A stretch of 14,826 bases of DNA from contig JBBRNO010000157.1 of NCBI GenBank assembly GCA_038230275.1, positions 1-14,826 on the forward strand, in the 5' to 3' direction. The notes below the pieces were generated by a model. The model saw nothing but the letters and a program-made list of their open reading frames with translations, searched no databases and was not told the DNA's origin. Source of the DNA: JANXXV01 sp038230275. Lineage in GTDB: Bacteria > Acidobacteriota > Terriglobia > Bryobacterales > Bryobacteraceae. A program made the position numbers and the translations under genes. Position 1 is the stretch's first letter; each line of letters begins with the position of its first letter. This document shows, piece by piece, positions 1-7,574 of this stretch.

Positions 1-897
1 CTGAAGGTGCCGGTGGCGCAGGTGATTCCCGCATCCACCGGAGTGATTGGAGTGGAGCTGGATCCGAGCCTGATTGTCAATGCTTTGCCGCGGTTGATGG
101 AAGATCTGACCGAGAGCCGGTTCCCGGACGTTTCGCACGCAATTATGACCACGGATCTGGTACCGAAGGTGGCCTTTGCCGAAGTCCCGTTGAAGGGCGG
201 CGAAGTGCAGATTGCGGGGATGACCAAGGGATCGGGCATGATTCAGCCGAACATGGCGACCACGCTTGGTTTTGTGATGACAGACGCCGCAATTTCTCCC
301 ATTCATTTGCGGGAAATGCTGGTGCGCGCCTCTGAACGCAGCTATAACCGCCTTTCGGTGGACGGCGATACCTCCACCAACGACATTGTGATGCTGCTGG
401 CGAATGGCGCATCGGGAATCAAACCATCGGAGCGGGAACGGCGGACGCTGGAAGAATCGTTGTACCTGGTGATGGAAGATCTGGCCGAGCAGATTGCGCG
501 TGATGGCGAAGGCGCCAACAAACTGATTACGATTCGAGTGCTGGGTGCGGCGGACGAGGAGTCGGCTACCAAGATTGCCCGCTGTATTGCGAATTCCCCT
601 TTGGTAAAGACTGCCATTGGCGGATCGGACCCGAATTGGGGCCGTATCTTGTCGGCGGCCGGGAACGCCGGTGTGGAATTCGATCCGTTGAAGGTGGACA
701 TCTCGCTGAACGGAGTTCCGGTTTGCACGGGTGGTTTGGCTGCCGAATTTTCGGAAGCTGAGTTGAAGCAGAAGCTCGACGAACGGGAATGCATGATTCG
801 CTTTGAAATTAAGGGCGACGGCAAAGGCGAGACGCGCTTCTGGACGTGCGATTTCACCGAAGGCTACATCAAGATTAACGGCAGTTACCGCAGTTAG
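1..897 (+). CDS. argJ: ArgJ, bifunctional glutamate N-acetyltransferase / amino-acid N-acetyltransferase (5' end missing)
   Basis: ArgJ moves the acetyl group from N-acetylornithine to glutamate in the cyclic arginine pathway, and in bifunctional forms also acetylates glutamate with acetyl-CoA; it is cytoplasmic. The frame is open from base 1, so the gene starts upstream of the window and roughly the first 100 residues of a normal ~400-residue ArgJ are missing. Seen here: the oxyanion-hole motif STGVIG near the start, and the autoproteolysis site GMIQPNMATTLGF, whose Thr codon at 259-261 would be the new N-terminal nucleophile of the beta chain. Further conserved blocks are VDGDTSTND, EGANK and GGSDPNWGRI, and the protein ends in the family's typical INGSYRS. 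Family assignment is near certain; whether the enzyme is mono- or bifunctional cannot be told from the sequence. Confidence 0.96.
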   Translation: MKVPVAQVIPASTGVIGVELDPSLIVNALPRLMEDLTESRFPDVSHAIMTTDLVPKVAFAEVPLKGGEVQIAGMTKGSGMIQPNMATTLGFVMTDAAISPIHLREMLVRASERSYNRLSVDGDTSTNDIVMLLANGASGIKPSERERRTLEESLYLVMEDLAEQIARDGEGANKLITIRVLGAADEESATKIARCIANSPLVKTAIGGSDPNWGRILSAAGNAGVEFDPLKVDISLNGVPVCTGGLAAEFSEAELKQKLDERECMIRFEIKGDGKGETRFWTCDFTEGYIKINGSYRS

Positions 898-903
898 CCG
901 GCG

Positions 904-999
904 CGCTATCGGCTTCGTCAGACTTGTGCCGTGAGTACGCGGGCTGTAAGGTGTTTCTGGCTGCGCAGCGGGAACATACAGCGGGCGCCGCCGATAGCG
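904..999. repeat. 10-bp inverted repeat between argJ and the next gene
   Basis: The decamer CGCTATCGGC at 904-913 has its exact reverse complement at 990-999, separated by 76 bases, in the 129-base gap after argJ. It could form the base of a long hairpin or be chance. No T-run follows either arm, so it is not a canonical terminator. Confidence 0.35.
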
Positions 1000-1026
1000 T
1001 CTTGGCCGGTCGTGCCACAATCGGAC

Positions 1027-1428
1027 ATGACCCGTCGAAGTCTCCTGCTTAGCTGTATGGTGGCGAGGTTAGCAGGCGCGGAAGACGATTCTTCCCTGCT
1101 GGAAATCTTTGAACCGCTGGCATCCGCATTAAGCTCTGGAGACCTCGAAGGCTTCCTGAAGCCATTCGACCGCAAACTGCCAAACCTGGCTCAATTGCGC
1201 GAAAACGTTTCCGGCCTGATGGCTCGCTTTGCTATCACGTCGTCGATTGAATTGCTGCGTTCCGAGTCCGGGAAAGTGGAACTGGACTGGTATCTGGAAT
1301 TGCGGAGTAAGGAGGGCGCGGGCGTGACCGAACGGCGACGTCAGACCGTCACTGCGAACATCGGGAATAAACGCATCGTGTCCATTGCGCCTGTAGAGTT
1401 CTTCGCGCCTACAACAAACTGGAAGTGA
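1027..1428 (+). CDS. Small exported NTF2-like protein of unknown function
   Basis: The 133-residue product starts at the ATG at 1027 with a signal-peptide-like stretch (MTRRSLLLSC..., likely cleavage near LAGA/ED). A frame from GTG 931 exists, but its extra 32 residues look non-coding and would bury the signal peptide. The mature part has the layout of small NTF2-like/SnoaL-type proteins: a helix (LLEIFEPLASALSSGDLEGF), a second helix around LRENVSGLMARF, then strands ending in RIVSIAPVEFFAP. It has no obvious catalytic residues. Its end overlaps the end of the convergent glycosyltransferase gene by 20 bp. The fold assignment is inferred from pattern only; no specific role can be given. It may be periplasmic or secreted. 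Confidence 0.7.
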   Translation: MTRRSLLLSCMVARLAGAEDDSSLLEIFEPLASALSSGDLEGFLKPFDRKLPNLAQLRENVSGLMARFAITSSIELLRSESGKVELDWYLELRSKEGAGVTERRRQTVTANIGNKRIVSIAPVEFFAPTTNWK

Positions 1429-3208
1429 GTTCGGCGAAGTTTGCAGGCGTAATCAACTGGAAGCGGACTTCGAGCGAGGTGTATTTCTTCAACTCACGCT
1501 GCATTTCGTCGGTGGGAAGTTCGGGTCCGGCAACGAACAGGCTGCCCATCTCCACCTTGAACGGCATCACACGCCAGTCGCGAATTACATCCCAGGGAAG
1601 ACCGCGCGCGACGTTTGCCCGGACCTGTTGCGGCGAAACCCTGCCCGACTGCAACCTCTGCTGTTGACTGACCGCTTGGTATAGTTGCGCCTCGCTTAGC
1701 AAGCCCAGCTTAACCAGGTGCCAGCCCAGGCGCGTTCGTTCCGGCCTGCTGGCGATGGCCTGCCGCAGGCATTCCGCGGTTAAGAGTCCGGTGCCAAGCA
1801 ACACCTCTTCCAGCGTTCGCTTATGTTCGTTGATCGCGGCTTGTGTTGGATAGGCGTGGTCTGTCTTCAGCCAGGCATGGGGCTTCTTCTTGAGGCGGCC
1901 CCTGGTATAGCGATAGACGGCGCAGACTGTTGCCGCGGAGTTGATGCAATTGGCATAGGAACTGCGCAGTGGAACGCCCAATGCAAACAGCCAACCGTAG
2001 ACGCGTCCCGTGCAGAACATACGTACCAGGATCCGGGCTATTCCCAGCGTCATCGTCGAGACAAACAGCCAGGCGAATTGCGAGGGGAGATGCTGCCGGC
2101 CAAGTCCCCAGTTGTAGCCGCCGATGCCGGCCGTGGCCCAAGTGCCGAATCCGTATATGGAAATGAGATTGGTTAACAGGCTGAGCGAGTTTCCCAGCAA
2201 GCCCTTCCGATCTCGCCATAGCCAGTACTTATCGATCAGCCCGCCCTGCCACCCGTGCCTTTCCCAACCCTGCAAGGAGATGCCCATTACCCAGCGGGTG
2301 CGTTGCTTTACGGCACTGCGGAAGGTACTTGGGAAGAACTCTCGTGTGGCCACGAAAGATCCGTTCCGGAAACTGAGGGGTACAAAAATCTGCTTGGCTC
2401 CCAGCAGGTGAAGGCTCAACCCATTCTCGTAGTCCTCCGTCAGACAGGCGGGTTCGAAGATCCGATTTCCCTTGGTGACCGCCAGTTGTTCCAGCGACGT
2501 TCTGGAAAAGCTGGTGCCCACTCCGCACGACGGAATGAAGCTGCCGGTGAACTGCCGGGCGCGCATGTCCCTGGTGTGAGATTCCGCGAACTCATCGCAA
2601 TACACACCGTGGGTCAGCTTCCGGAAAGGCGTGGGCAGAGGCAGCACCGGCGTCTGCACCATGTCGTGAGTATCGGAGTAATAGTTTACCCAACGCAGGG
2701 ATTCCGGATGAATCAGGTCTTCGGCATCGTGCGTCATGACGACCGCGAAATGAGTTCCGGTGCGGCGCTCGAACCGCAGCACATGGTCGTAGATCGCGTT
2801 CAGGCAGTCCGCTTTGGAGGTTGGCCCATCATGCGGAACCATCGCCAAATGGACATTTGGATATCGCTTCTCCAACTCACCCACAACGGCAACCGTCGCG
2901 TCATCGTTGGGATAGGCGCCGATGAAAAAGTGGTGGTTCCGGTATTGGATGGCCGCGGTGTTGTGTTCAATCATCTTGCCGATGACCCGATGCTCGTGCC
3001 AAAGCGGAACAAAAATCGCGATTGTGGTTTCCGGCTTCTGCCGCAGTTCGTCTTCCTGGGGAAGACGGGAAGTCCGCTTTCCGGTGAGCCAGTGGTAGAA
3101 ACAGACAACGTCGAGGACCAGGTCGTCCAATCCGCTAACCAGAATCCAGAGACCCAGCGGCACCAGGCACGCAATGATGAGGCGATCGAAACTAGCCAGG
3201 TATTCCAC
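1409..3208 (-). CDS. NfrB-like membrane glycosyltransferase with C-terminal MshEN (c-di-GMP-binding) module
   Basis: Inner-membrane GT2-family glycosyltransferase of 599 residues. There is an N-terminal membrane segment (about residues 8-40), then the GT-A domain (about 60-310) with nucleotide-sugar/metal motif DAED (161-164), acceptor-side TEDYE (257-261) and the processive-synthase signature QRTRW (302-306). Further membrane segments lie around 340-420. The C-terminal ~130 residues form a GspE-N/MshEN-type domain. Its motif RLGxxLxxxG..L..V..Q spans about 493-516, the pattern known to bind cyclic di-GMP. The order matches Escherichia coli NfrB, a c-di-GMP-controlled glycosyltransferase of an exopolysaccharide pathway and part of the phage N4 receptor system, though this protein is shorter. 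The start is GTG at 3208, the first possible start after an in-frame TGA, with no clear ribosome-binding site. No NfrA-like outer-membrane partner is in the window. Sugar specificity is unknown. Confidence 0.9.
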   Translation of the reverse strand: MEYLASFDRLIIACLVPLGLWILVSGLDDLVLDVVCFYHWLTGKRTSRLPQEDELRQKPETTIAIFVPLWHEHRVIGKMIEHNTAAIQYRNHHFFIGAYPNDDATVAVVGELEKRYPNVHLAMVPHDGPTSKADCLNAIYDHVLRFERRTGTHFAVVMTHDAEDLIHPESLRWVNYYSDTHDMVQTPVLPLPTPFRKLTHGVYCDEFAESHTRDMRARQFTGSFIPSCGVGTSFSRTSLEQLAVTKGNRIFEPACLTEDYENGLSLHLLGAKQIFVPLSFRNGSFVATREFFPSTFRSAVKQRTRWVMGISLQGWERHGWQGGLIDKYWLWRDRKGLLGNSLSLLTNLISIYGFGTWATAGIGGYNWGLGRQHLPSQFAWLFVSTMTLGIARILVRMFCTGRVYGWLFALGVPLRSSYANCINSAATVCAVYRYTRGRLKKKPHAWLKTDHAYPTQAAINEHKRTLEEVLLGTGLLTAECLRQAIASRPERTRLGWHLVKLGLLSEAQLYQAVSQQQRLQSGRVSPQQVRANVARGLPWDVIRDWRVMPFKVEMGSLFVAGPELPTDEMQRELKKYTSLEVRFQLITPANFAELTSSLL

Positions 3209-3240
3209 TCAAAGTGAAAGTGTTTGTTGGGATGTCTTTC

Positions 3241-3252
3241 TCTCCTAGGAGA
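3241..3252. promoter_or_regulatory. 12-bp perfect palindrome in divergent intergenic region
   Basis: TCTCCTAGGAGA is a perfect palindrome, 33 bases upstream of the minus-strand glycosyltransferase start and 88 bases upstream of the plus-strand caspase-fold gene. Its position between divergent genes suits a regulator-binding site, but no regulator is known and chance is possible. Confidence 0.3.
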
Positions 3253-3340
3253 AAACTTGCCTCTGATCGATTCGAGTCCGGTAATGCGCACTTCTCTAGT
3301 GAAACCCTTGGTACGGAGAAAGGGGCGCGGGGAGCGGGCG

Positions 3341-3898
3341 ATGGGCTACGTGGTGGATGTGGTGGACATGACCGACGGAAAGCTGTCCGCCTCGGTGATT
3401 CACGATATAGAACGAACTGAGGCGGGCACTACCGTGATCCAGATCCCGGCCATCCGCGGTGGGCTGGCATTCATGGTGGATTCCATTTTGAGGCGCACCG
3501 GTTATCACGAAATGAATGTGTTGAGAATTTGGGGGCATGGCGCCAAAGGGCTTCAGAATATCTCGGCTAACCGGAGTGACGAGGGGTGGGTAACCGGTGG
3601 ATCGCTCGACGTTCGCCATTTCGAACTGAGCGCGTCGCTGATGGCGAAATTGCGTCCGAAGTTCTATTCCAGCAAGAGCCGCATTGAATTGCGCGGCTGC
3701 CAGGTGGCCCAGGGCGACGAAGGTAAAGGATTGATGCTGAAGCTGGCGCGCACCGTGGGTGTGCGGGTGATGGCTGCCTGGGACGATCAAGCGGGTATGG
3801 AGTGGATTAACGACGTCTATCAGGCAGAGCCGGACGGAGGCTTCAAACAGATTTTCTATACGGCATCGAATATCGTGATGGAACCCAATCGCAGATAA
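3341..3898 (+). CDS. Stand-alone caspase-fold protein, DUF4347/CHAT-like
   Basis: 185 residues from the ATG at 3341, which has a good ribosome-binding site (GGGGAG about 7 bases upstream). In-frame starts at 3284 (ATG) and 3224 would add 19-39 low-complexity basic residues and are less likely. The product shows the clan-CD peptidase layout: a hydrophobic strand ending in LRIWGHG with candidate catalytic His66, then IELRGCQVAQGDEGKG with candidate catalytic Cys120, then a strand VRVMAAWDDQAG. This is the pattern of DUF4347 domains, usually found at the N-terminus of giant surface proteins, and it also resembles CHAT peptidases. Here it is a single small domain without signal peptide, so probably cytoplasmic. 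It lies 18 bases upstream of the thioredoxin gene, probably in one transcript. Whether it is a protease is not known; both dyad residues are present. Confidence 0.75.
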   Translation: MGYVVDVVDMTDGKLSASVIHDIERTEAGTTVIQIPAIRGGLAFMVDSILRRTGYHEMNVLRIWGHGAKGLQNISANRSDEGWVTGGSLDVRHFELSASLMAKLRPKFYSSKSRIELRGCQVAQGDEGKGLMLKLARTVGVRVMAAWDDQAGMEWINDVYQAEPDGGFKQIFYTASNIVMEPNRR

Positions 3899-3916
3899 TA
3901 GAGTTGGAGGGTGCCC

Positions 3917-4360
3917 ATGAGTTTTTCAGTGACGCGGAAGTGCGGCGAATGTGGGACAGGGAATCGGATTCCGGCGAAACACATTTCCGACACCGGCCGT
4001 TGCGGTAGTTGCAAAGCGGAACTGCGGCCTGCGGACGCGCCGATCCATGCCGATGCCGAGGCATTCGCCGCAATTACGCAAGATGCCAAGGTGCCGGTTC
4101 TGGTGGACTTTTGGGCTCCCTGGTGTGGTCCTTGCCGGGCGATAGCGCCAGAGGTGGACGCGCTGGCTCGCGAGTTGGCGGGCTCGGCCATTGTATTGAA
4201 GGTGAACACTGAGGAACATCCCGATCTGGCGAATCGATTTAGCATACAGGCGATTCCGAATTTCGTGGTGATGCGGGGCGGAAACGTCGTATTCCAGCGG
4301 GCCGGTGGCGCCAGCCGGCGCGAAATGCGTTCCTGGTTGAATGAAACGGTCGCGAACTAG
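3917..4360 (+). CDS. trxC: Thioredoxin 2 (TrxC-type) with N-terminal zinc ribbon
   Basis: Cytoplasmic disulfide reductase of 147 residues. The N-terminal zinc ribbon has two CxxC pairs (Cys9/Cys12 and Cys29/Cys32). The thioredoxin domain follows with active site WCGPC (Cys70, Cys73) and the cis-proline in AIPNF (Pro114), as in E. coli Trx2 (139 residues). The ATG at 3917 is chosen over the in-frame GTG at 3911 because GGAGG at 3906-3910 sits 6 bases ahead of it. It follows the caspase-fold gene by 18 bases, so the two are probably co-transcribed; a thioredoxin could keep that protein's candidate catalytic cysteine reduced, but this is inference. The redox partner (thioredoxin reductase) is not in the window. 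Confidence 0.93.
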   Translation: MSFSVTRKCGECGTGNRIPAKHISDTGRCGSCKAELRPADAPIHADAEAFAAITQDAKVPVLVDFWAPWCGPCRAIAPEVDALARELAGSAIVLKVNTEEHPDLANRFSIQAIPNFVVMRGGNVVFQRAGGASRREMRSWLNETVAN

Positions 4361-4449
4361 AGGCTATCTGGGGCCTAACGTCTCCAGCAGCAAGAGTGTT
4401 CGAAGACGAGCTACCGCCGCCGCCGGCCGCAAGTGCGACGGATAACACG

Positions 4450-4475
4450 GTACCGCTCCTTCACAGTCGCGGCTC
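4450..4475. repeat. Degenerate half copy of the intergenic inverted repeat
   Basis: This 26-base stretch matches 9858-9883, the left arm (plus one flanking base) of the perfect inverted repeat, at 22 of 26 positions and shares the core GTCGCGGCTC. The second arm is missing. It lies in the 213-base gap between the convergent thioredoxin and histidine-kinase genes, where I see no gene and no clear terminator. Confidence 0.6.
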
Positions 4476-4573
4476 AGTAAGCTTCTCCGTTCGCTCGTAT
4501 TTGGTTCACACAGGAGTGGCGCCGGCTGGCAATTGCACCCGCGCTTCGTTCGGCTGATTGCGCTTTTGCAAAT

Positions 4574-5908
4574 CTAATTCGGCAAATGTAACACGAATGT
4601 GCTGCCTTCACCGGGACGGCTCTGCACCGTAATAGACGCGCCGTGGGCTTCTGCGATCCACTTGGCTAACGACAGACCCAGACCGGCGCCTCCGCTGTCG
4701 CGGGAACGGGCTTTATCGGCACGGTAGAAGCGCTCGAAGATGTGCGGTAAGTCCGCGGCGGCAATCCCGATTCCGCTGTCGGTGATTTCTATGGCGGATG
4801 GATTCATGACGATGGTGACGTTGCCGCCGTGGTGCGTATATTTGATGGCGTTGTCCAACAGGATTAACAGCAAGCGGCGCATGGCCGCGGCATCTCCGTG
4901 GAGTTCCACCTGCGAAACATGCGCCGGGGCACTGAGTTCAATTCCACGGGCCGCTGCCAGTTTTCGCGCCGATGCCACCACGTCCAGCATGACGTTCTCC
5001 AGTTGGAACGTAGTGTGGACCGGCAGTGTCGCGCCTGAGTCCGCCCGGGCCAGGAACAACAGATGCTCCACCAGTTCCGTGGTGCGGACGGTCTCTTCCA
5101 CAATCTGCGGAAGCGCATCCTTGTATTCGTCCGCTTGGCCCGAACGCAGCGCCACCTCGGCGGTGGTGCGGATCAGGGCCAGCGGCGTGCGGAGTTCGTG
5201 CGCGGCATCCGCGGTAAATTGCGAGATCCTCTGAAAGGCGGATTCCAGGCGTGCGAACATGTCGTTCAGCGTCTCGGATAGCGCCTGTAGCGCGTCCCCG
5301 GTTGGGGGAACCGGCAATCTTTGCGCAAGATTCCGCATGCCGATGGTATGCGCAGTTCGCGTGATTTCCTCCACTGGAGCCATGGCACGCTTGCTCAACC
5401 AATAACCGCCGCCCGTGGCAATCAACAGAACCAGCGGGATGCTGAAAAGCAGAATCCAGCCCAAGCGGTCAAGCGCGGAATGAATATGCCGCGTGGAGGC
5501 GGCCGCGAAGATGGTGAACGCTCCCTCGTGCTTGACCAGGGCCCGGTACGGTTCGCCGCGCACCTGCAGATTGCGGTAGCCGGGGGCGCTTTGCGTGCAG
5601 GTGAAATCGAATTCCGGCGCCTTATATAGCGACTCTCCCTGTCCATCGCAAACGGCGCTGCGCTCGCCCGGGGAGGCTGACAGCGACTCGCGAATCTCCC
5701 GCATCGCCAGGGCTCGATCATGCTCGGCGAGTTCCTTACTGACGATGCGGCCGGTTTCCACTACGTGATCCTGCAGCCGCTGATCGATATCGCGAAACAG
5801 GCTGGTTTCCAGGACCCACCAGATGCCCGCTCCCAATAGCAACAGCGACAGACTCAAGGCCGCGCCATACCACAGCGTCAAGCGAGCCTGGATGGACCAA
5901 TGCTTCAC
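4574..5908 (-). CDS. Two-component sensor histidine kinase (HAMP, HisKA, HATPase)
   Basis: Membrane sensor kinase of 444 residues that should phosphorylate the response regulator encoded just upstream. Two membrane segments (about 12-34 and 150-170) flank a periplasmic sensor domain of about 115 residues. A HAMP linker (about 170-225) follows, then HisKA with phospho-acceptor His237 in AAHELRTPL. The ATPase domain has N box (Asn353 in LLDNAIKY), G1 DSGIG (377-381), F box FERFY and G2 GAGLGL (407-412). The layout is that of CusS/heavy-metal-type kinases, but no metal-efflux genes are nearby. The sensor domain has two cysteines (87 and 104) that could pair or bind a ligand. It starts with GTG at 5908, overlapping the regulator's TGA by 4 bases (GTGA), so translation is probably coupled. 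The signal is unknown. Confidence 0.93.
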   Translation of the reverse strand: MKHWSIQARLTLWYGAALSLSLLLLGAGIWWVLETSLFRDIDQRLQDHVVETGRIVSKELAEHDRALAMREIRESLSASPGERSAVCDGQGESLYKAPEFDFTCTQSAPGYRNLQVRGEPYRALVKHEGAFTIFAAASTRHIHSALDRLGWILLFSIPLVLLIATGGGYWLSKRAMAPVEEITRTAHTIGMRNLAQRLPVPPTGDALQALSETLNDMFARLESAFQRISQFTADAAHELRTPLALIRTTAEVALRSGQADEYKDALPQIVEETVRTTELVEHLLFLARADSGATLPVHTTFQLENVMLDVVASARKLAAARGIELSAPAHVSQVELHGDAAAMRRLLLILLDNAIKYTHHGGNVTIVMNPSAIEITDSGIGIAAADLPHIFERFYRADKARSRDSGGAGLGLSLAKWIAEAHGASITVQSRPGEGSTFVLHLPN

Positions 5909-6585
5909 TTCGGTCCTTCTTCGCGGATTACATAGCCGACGCCGCGTACGGTATGGATCAGCTTGTTCGGAGATTCACGATCGACCTTGGCGCGCAACTG
6001 GCCGATGAAGACCTCCAGCGTGTTATCCTCCACTTCGGCGTTAAAGCCCCAGACGCCTTCAATCAGCGTTTCCCTTGGCAACACGAAACCGCTGCGGCGC
6101 AGCAACATCTCGAGTAGAGCGTATTCCGTTTTCGTCAACGACAGCTTGCGGCTGCCGCGGGACACTTCCCGCGTAACGGGATTGAGCGCCAGATCGGCCA
6201 GTTGCAGTTGTGGGGCTCTCAACGGAAGGCTGCGGCGGGAGAGTGCATGCAGCCGCGCCAGCAGAACTTCGAAGGCGAAGGGTTTGGTCAGGTAGTCGTC
6301 CGCGCCTTGCGACAGGCCATTGACGATATCCTGACTGGTGTCGCGCGCTGTCAGCATCAGGATTGGGGTGGAGACTCCTTGCGCACGAAGCTCGCGGGTT
6401 ACACCGAAGCCATCGAGTCCGGGCAGCATGACATCCAGCACGATTACGTCGAAATTACGGCTGCGCGCGGCTTCCAGGCCGGAGGCGCCATCGAAGGCCA
6501 GTGCGATTGACATGCCCTCGCGCTCCAACCCTTTGCGCAACGTTTCGGCCATGCGCTTTTCATCTTCAACGATTAGTACCCACAT
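5905..6585 (-). CDS. OmpR-family response regulator
   Basis: DNA-binding response regulator of 226 residues. The receiver domain (about 1-115) has acidic pocket Glu7/Asp8, phospho-acceptor Asp51 in VIVLDVMLPG, the switch Thr79 and Lys101 in LTKPF. A winged-helix output domain (about 130-222) carries TKTEYALLEMLLRR and the typical TVRGVGYVI end. It is closest in pattern to the CopR/CusR/QseB subgroup. It starts 3 bases after the stop of the beta-propeller gene and overlaps the kinase start, so it belongs to one operon with them. Targets are not evident; no inverted or direct repeat half-sites stand out in front of the operon. Confidence 0.95.
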   Translation of the reverse strand: MWVLIVEDEKRMAETLRKGLEREGMSIALAFDGASGLEAARSRNFDVIVLDVMLPGLDGFGVTRELRAQGVSTPILMLTARDTSQDIVNGLSQGADDYLTKPFAFEVLLARLHALSRRSLPLRAPQLQLADLALNPVTREVSRGSRKLSLTKTEYALLEMLLRRSGFVLPRETLIEGVWGFNAEVEDNTLEVFIGQLRAKVDRESPNKLIHTVRGVGYVIREEGPK

Positions 6586-6588
6586 GCT

Positions 6589-7560
6589 CTAGGGAAGCAC
6601 TACCGTGATGATACGCTTGGGAATCCTGCCCACGGCAATCTTCCCGATCTCCTTGCGCGCTGGGACATCCAGAACGGACACCGAATTCGACCCCGCGTTT
6701 GACACAAAGCAGCGGTTGCTGTCGGGCGTGAAGGTCAGCCAGTCCGGGCCGCGGCCCACGGGAATGGTCGCCAGGTGCTTCAGATCGGGCATGGAAAACA
6801 CGGACACCGAATTGTCCAGCAGGCTTGTCACCCAAAGAGTTTTGCCATCGGGCGTGACACCGATGCCGTGCGAATACGTGTCGGGGATCAGCGGCTTCGC
6901 ACCCGGCGGCGCATCGGGGAGCAGAATGTTGCCAGTTACTTTGTGCGTGCGGTAATCCACCACCGCGAAGCCGTGCAGTTTTGAAAGCTGAACGAAGATG
7001 CGGCGGCCTTCCGGATCGAATGTCAGCGGACGCGGAACTCCCGGCAGCGGGATTTCAAAATCAGGCTTCTCCGTCTGGATGTCGATCGCGGTCAGCTTGT
7101 TCTCGTCCACCGACGTGGCAATCATATGCTTCCCATCCGGCGCCAGATAAACATTGTGCGGCCCCTTGCCCACCGGGATGCTTTTCACTTTCTCCATGGA
7201 CGCGGTGTCAACCACATCCACCCACGATTCCTGGCGGATGCAAACGTAGACGCGGCGGCCGTCCGGGGTGATGGCGACGTTGTTGGGACGGCGCCCCAGC
7301 GGAACGCGGCGGATCATCTTCGAAGTCTTGCGGTCTACTATATCCAGCACGTCCTCGCTTTCGCTGGAGACATAGAAGCGGGATTTGTCCGGGGAGAATA
7401 CGATTCCGTGAGGATTCTTCGAGACCTTGATATCAGCGCTCACGGTGTTGGTTAGCGGATCGATTACGGTGATGTTGTCGCCGTCGCTGTTGGCCACGTA
7501 GATGTGGACCGAAGCCGCGAACAGAGGGACGGTAAACAGAAACAACAGAAGTCTGCGCAT
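6589..7560 (-). CDS. Exported YVTN-type beta-propeller protein
   Basis: 323 residues from the ATG at 7560, which opens directly into a signal peptide (MRRLLLFLFTVPLFAAS). Earlier in-frame starts at 7572 (ATG) and 7578 (TTG) add only 4-6 residues. The mature protein is about seven ~40-residue blades with the YVTN pattern: repeated units such as HIYVANSDGDNITVIDPLT, blades starting G..P..V...PDG, and CFVSNAGSNSVSVLD near the end. Such propellers are extracytoplasmic binding or scaffold proteins; none of the residues points to an enzyme. It lies between the TPP enzyme (14-base gap) and the response regulator (3-base gap) in one operon, so a link to the kinase's sensing is possible but inferred. 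Confidence 0.9.
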   Translation of the reverse strand: MRRLLLFLFTVPLFAASVHIYVANSDGDNITVIDPLTNTVSADIKVSKNPHGIVFSPDKSRFYVSSESEDVLDIVDRKTSKMIRRVPLGRRPNNVAITPDGRRVYVCIRQESWVDVVDTASMEKVKSIPVGKGPHNVYLAPDGKHMIATSVDENKLTAIDIQTEKPDFEIPLPGVPRPLTFDPEGRRIFVQLSKLHGFAVVDYRTHKVTGNILLPDAPPGAKPLIPDTYSHGIGVTPDGKTLWVTSLLDNSVSVFSMPDLKHLATIPVGRGPDWLTFTPDSNRCFVSNAGSNSVSVLDVPARKEIGKIAVGRIPKRIITVVLP

Positions 7561-7574
7561 CGCGACCAGCATAC

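Noticed and set aside
2255..3217. A 320-codon open frame on the plus strand opposite the NfrB-like gene
   Set aside because: It is antisense to a well-supported glycosyltransferase with clear motifs; its translation shows no domain and has the composition of a shadow frame in G+C-rich DNA.
4361..4573. Possible small gene or rho-independent terminator between the thioredoxin and histidine-kinase genes
   Set aside because: Short frames there have no ribosome-binding site or domain, and no hairpin with a T-run is seen; only the half repeat at 4450-4475 is supported.
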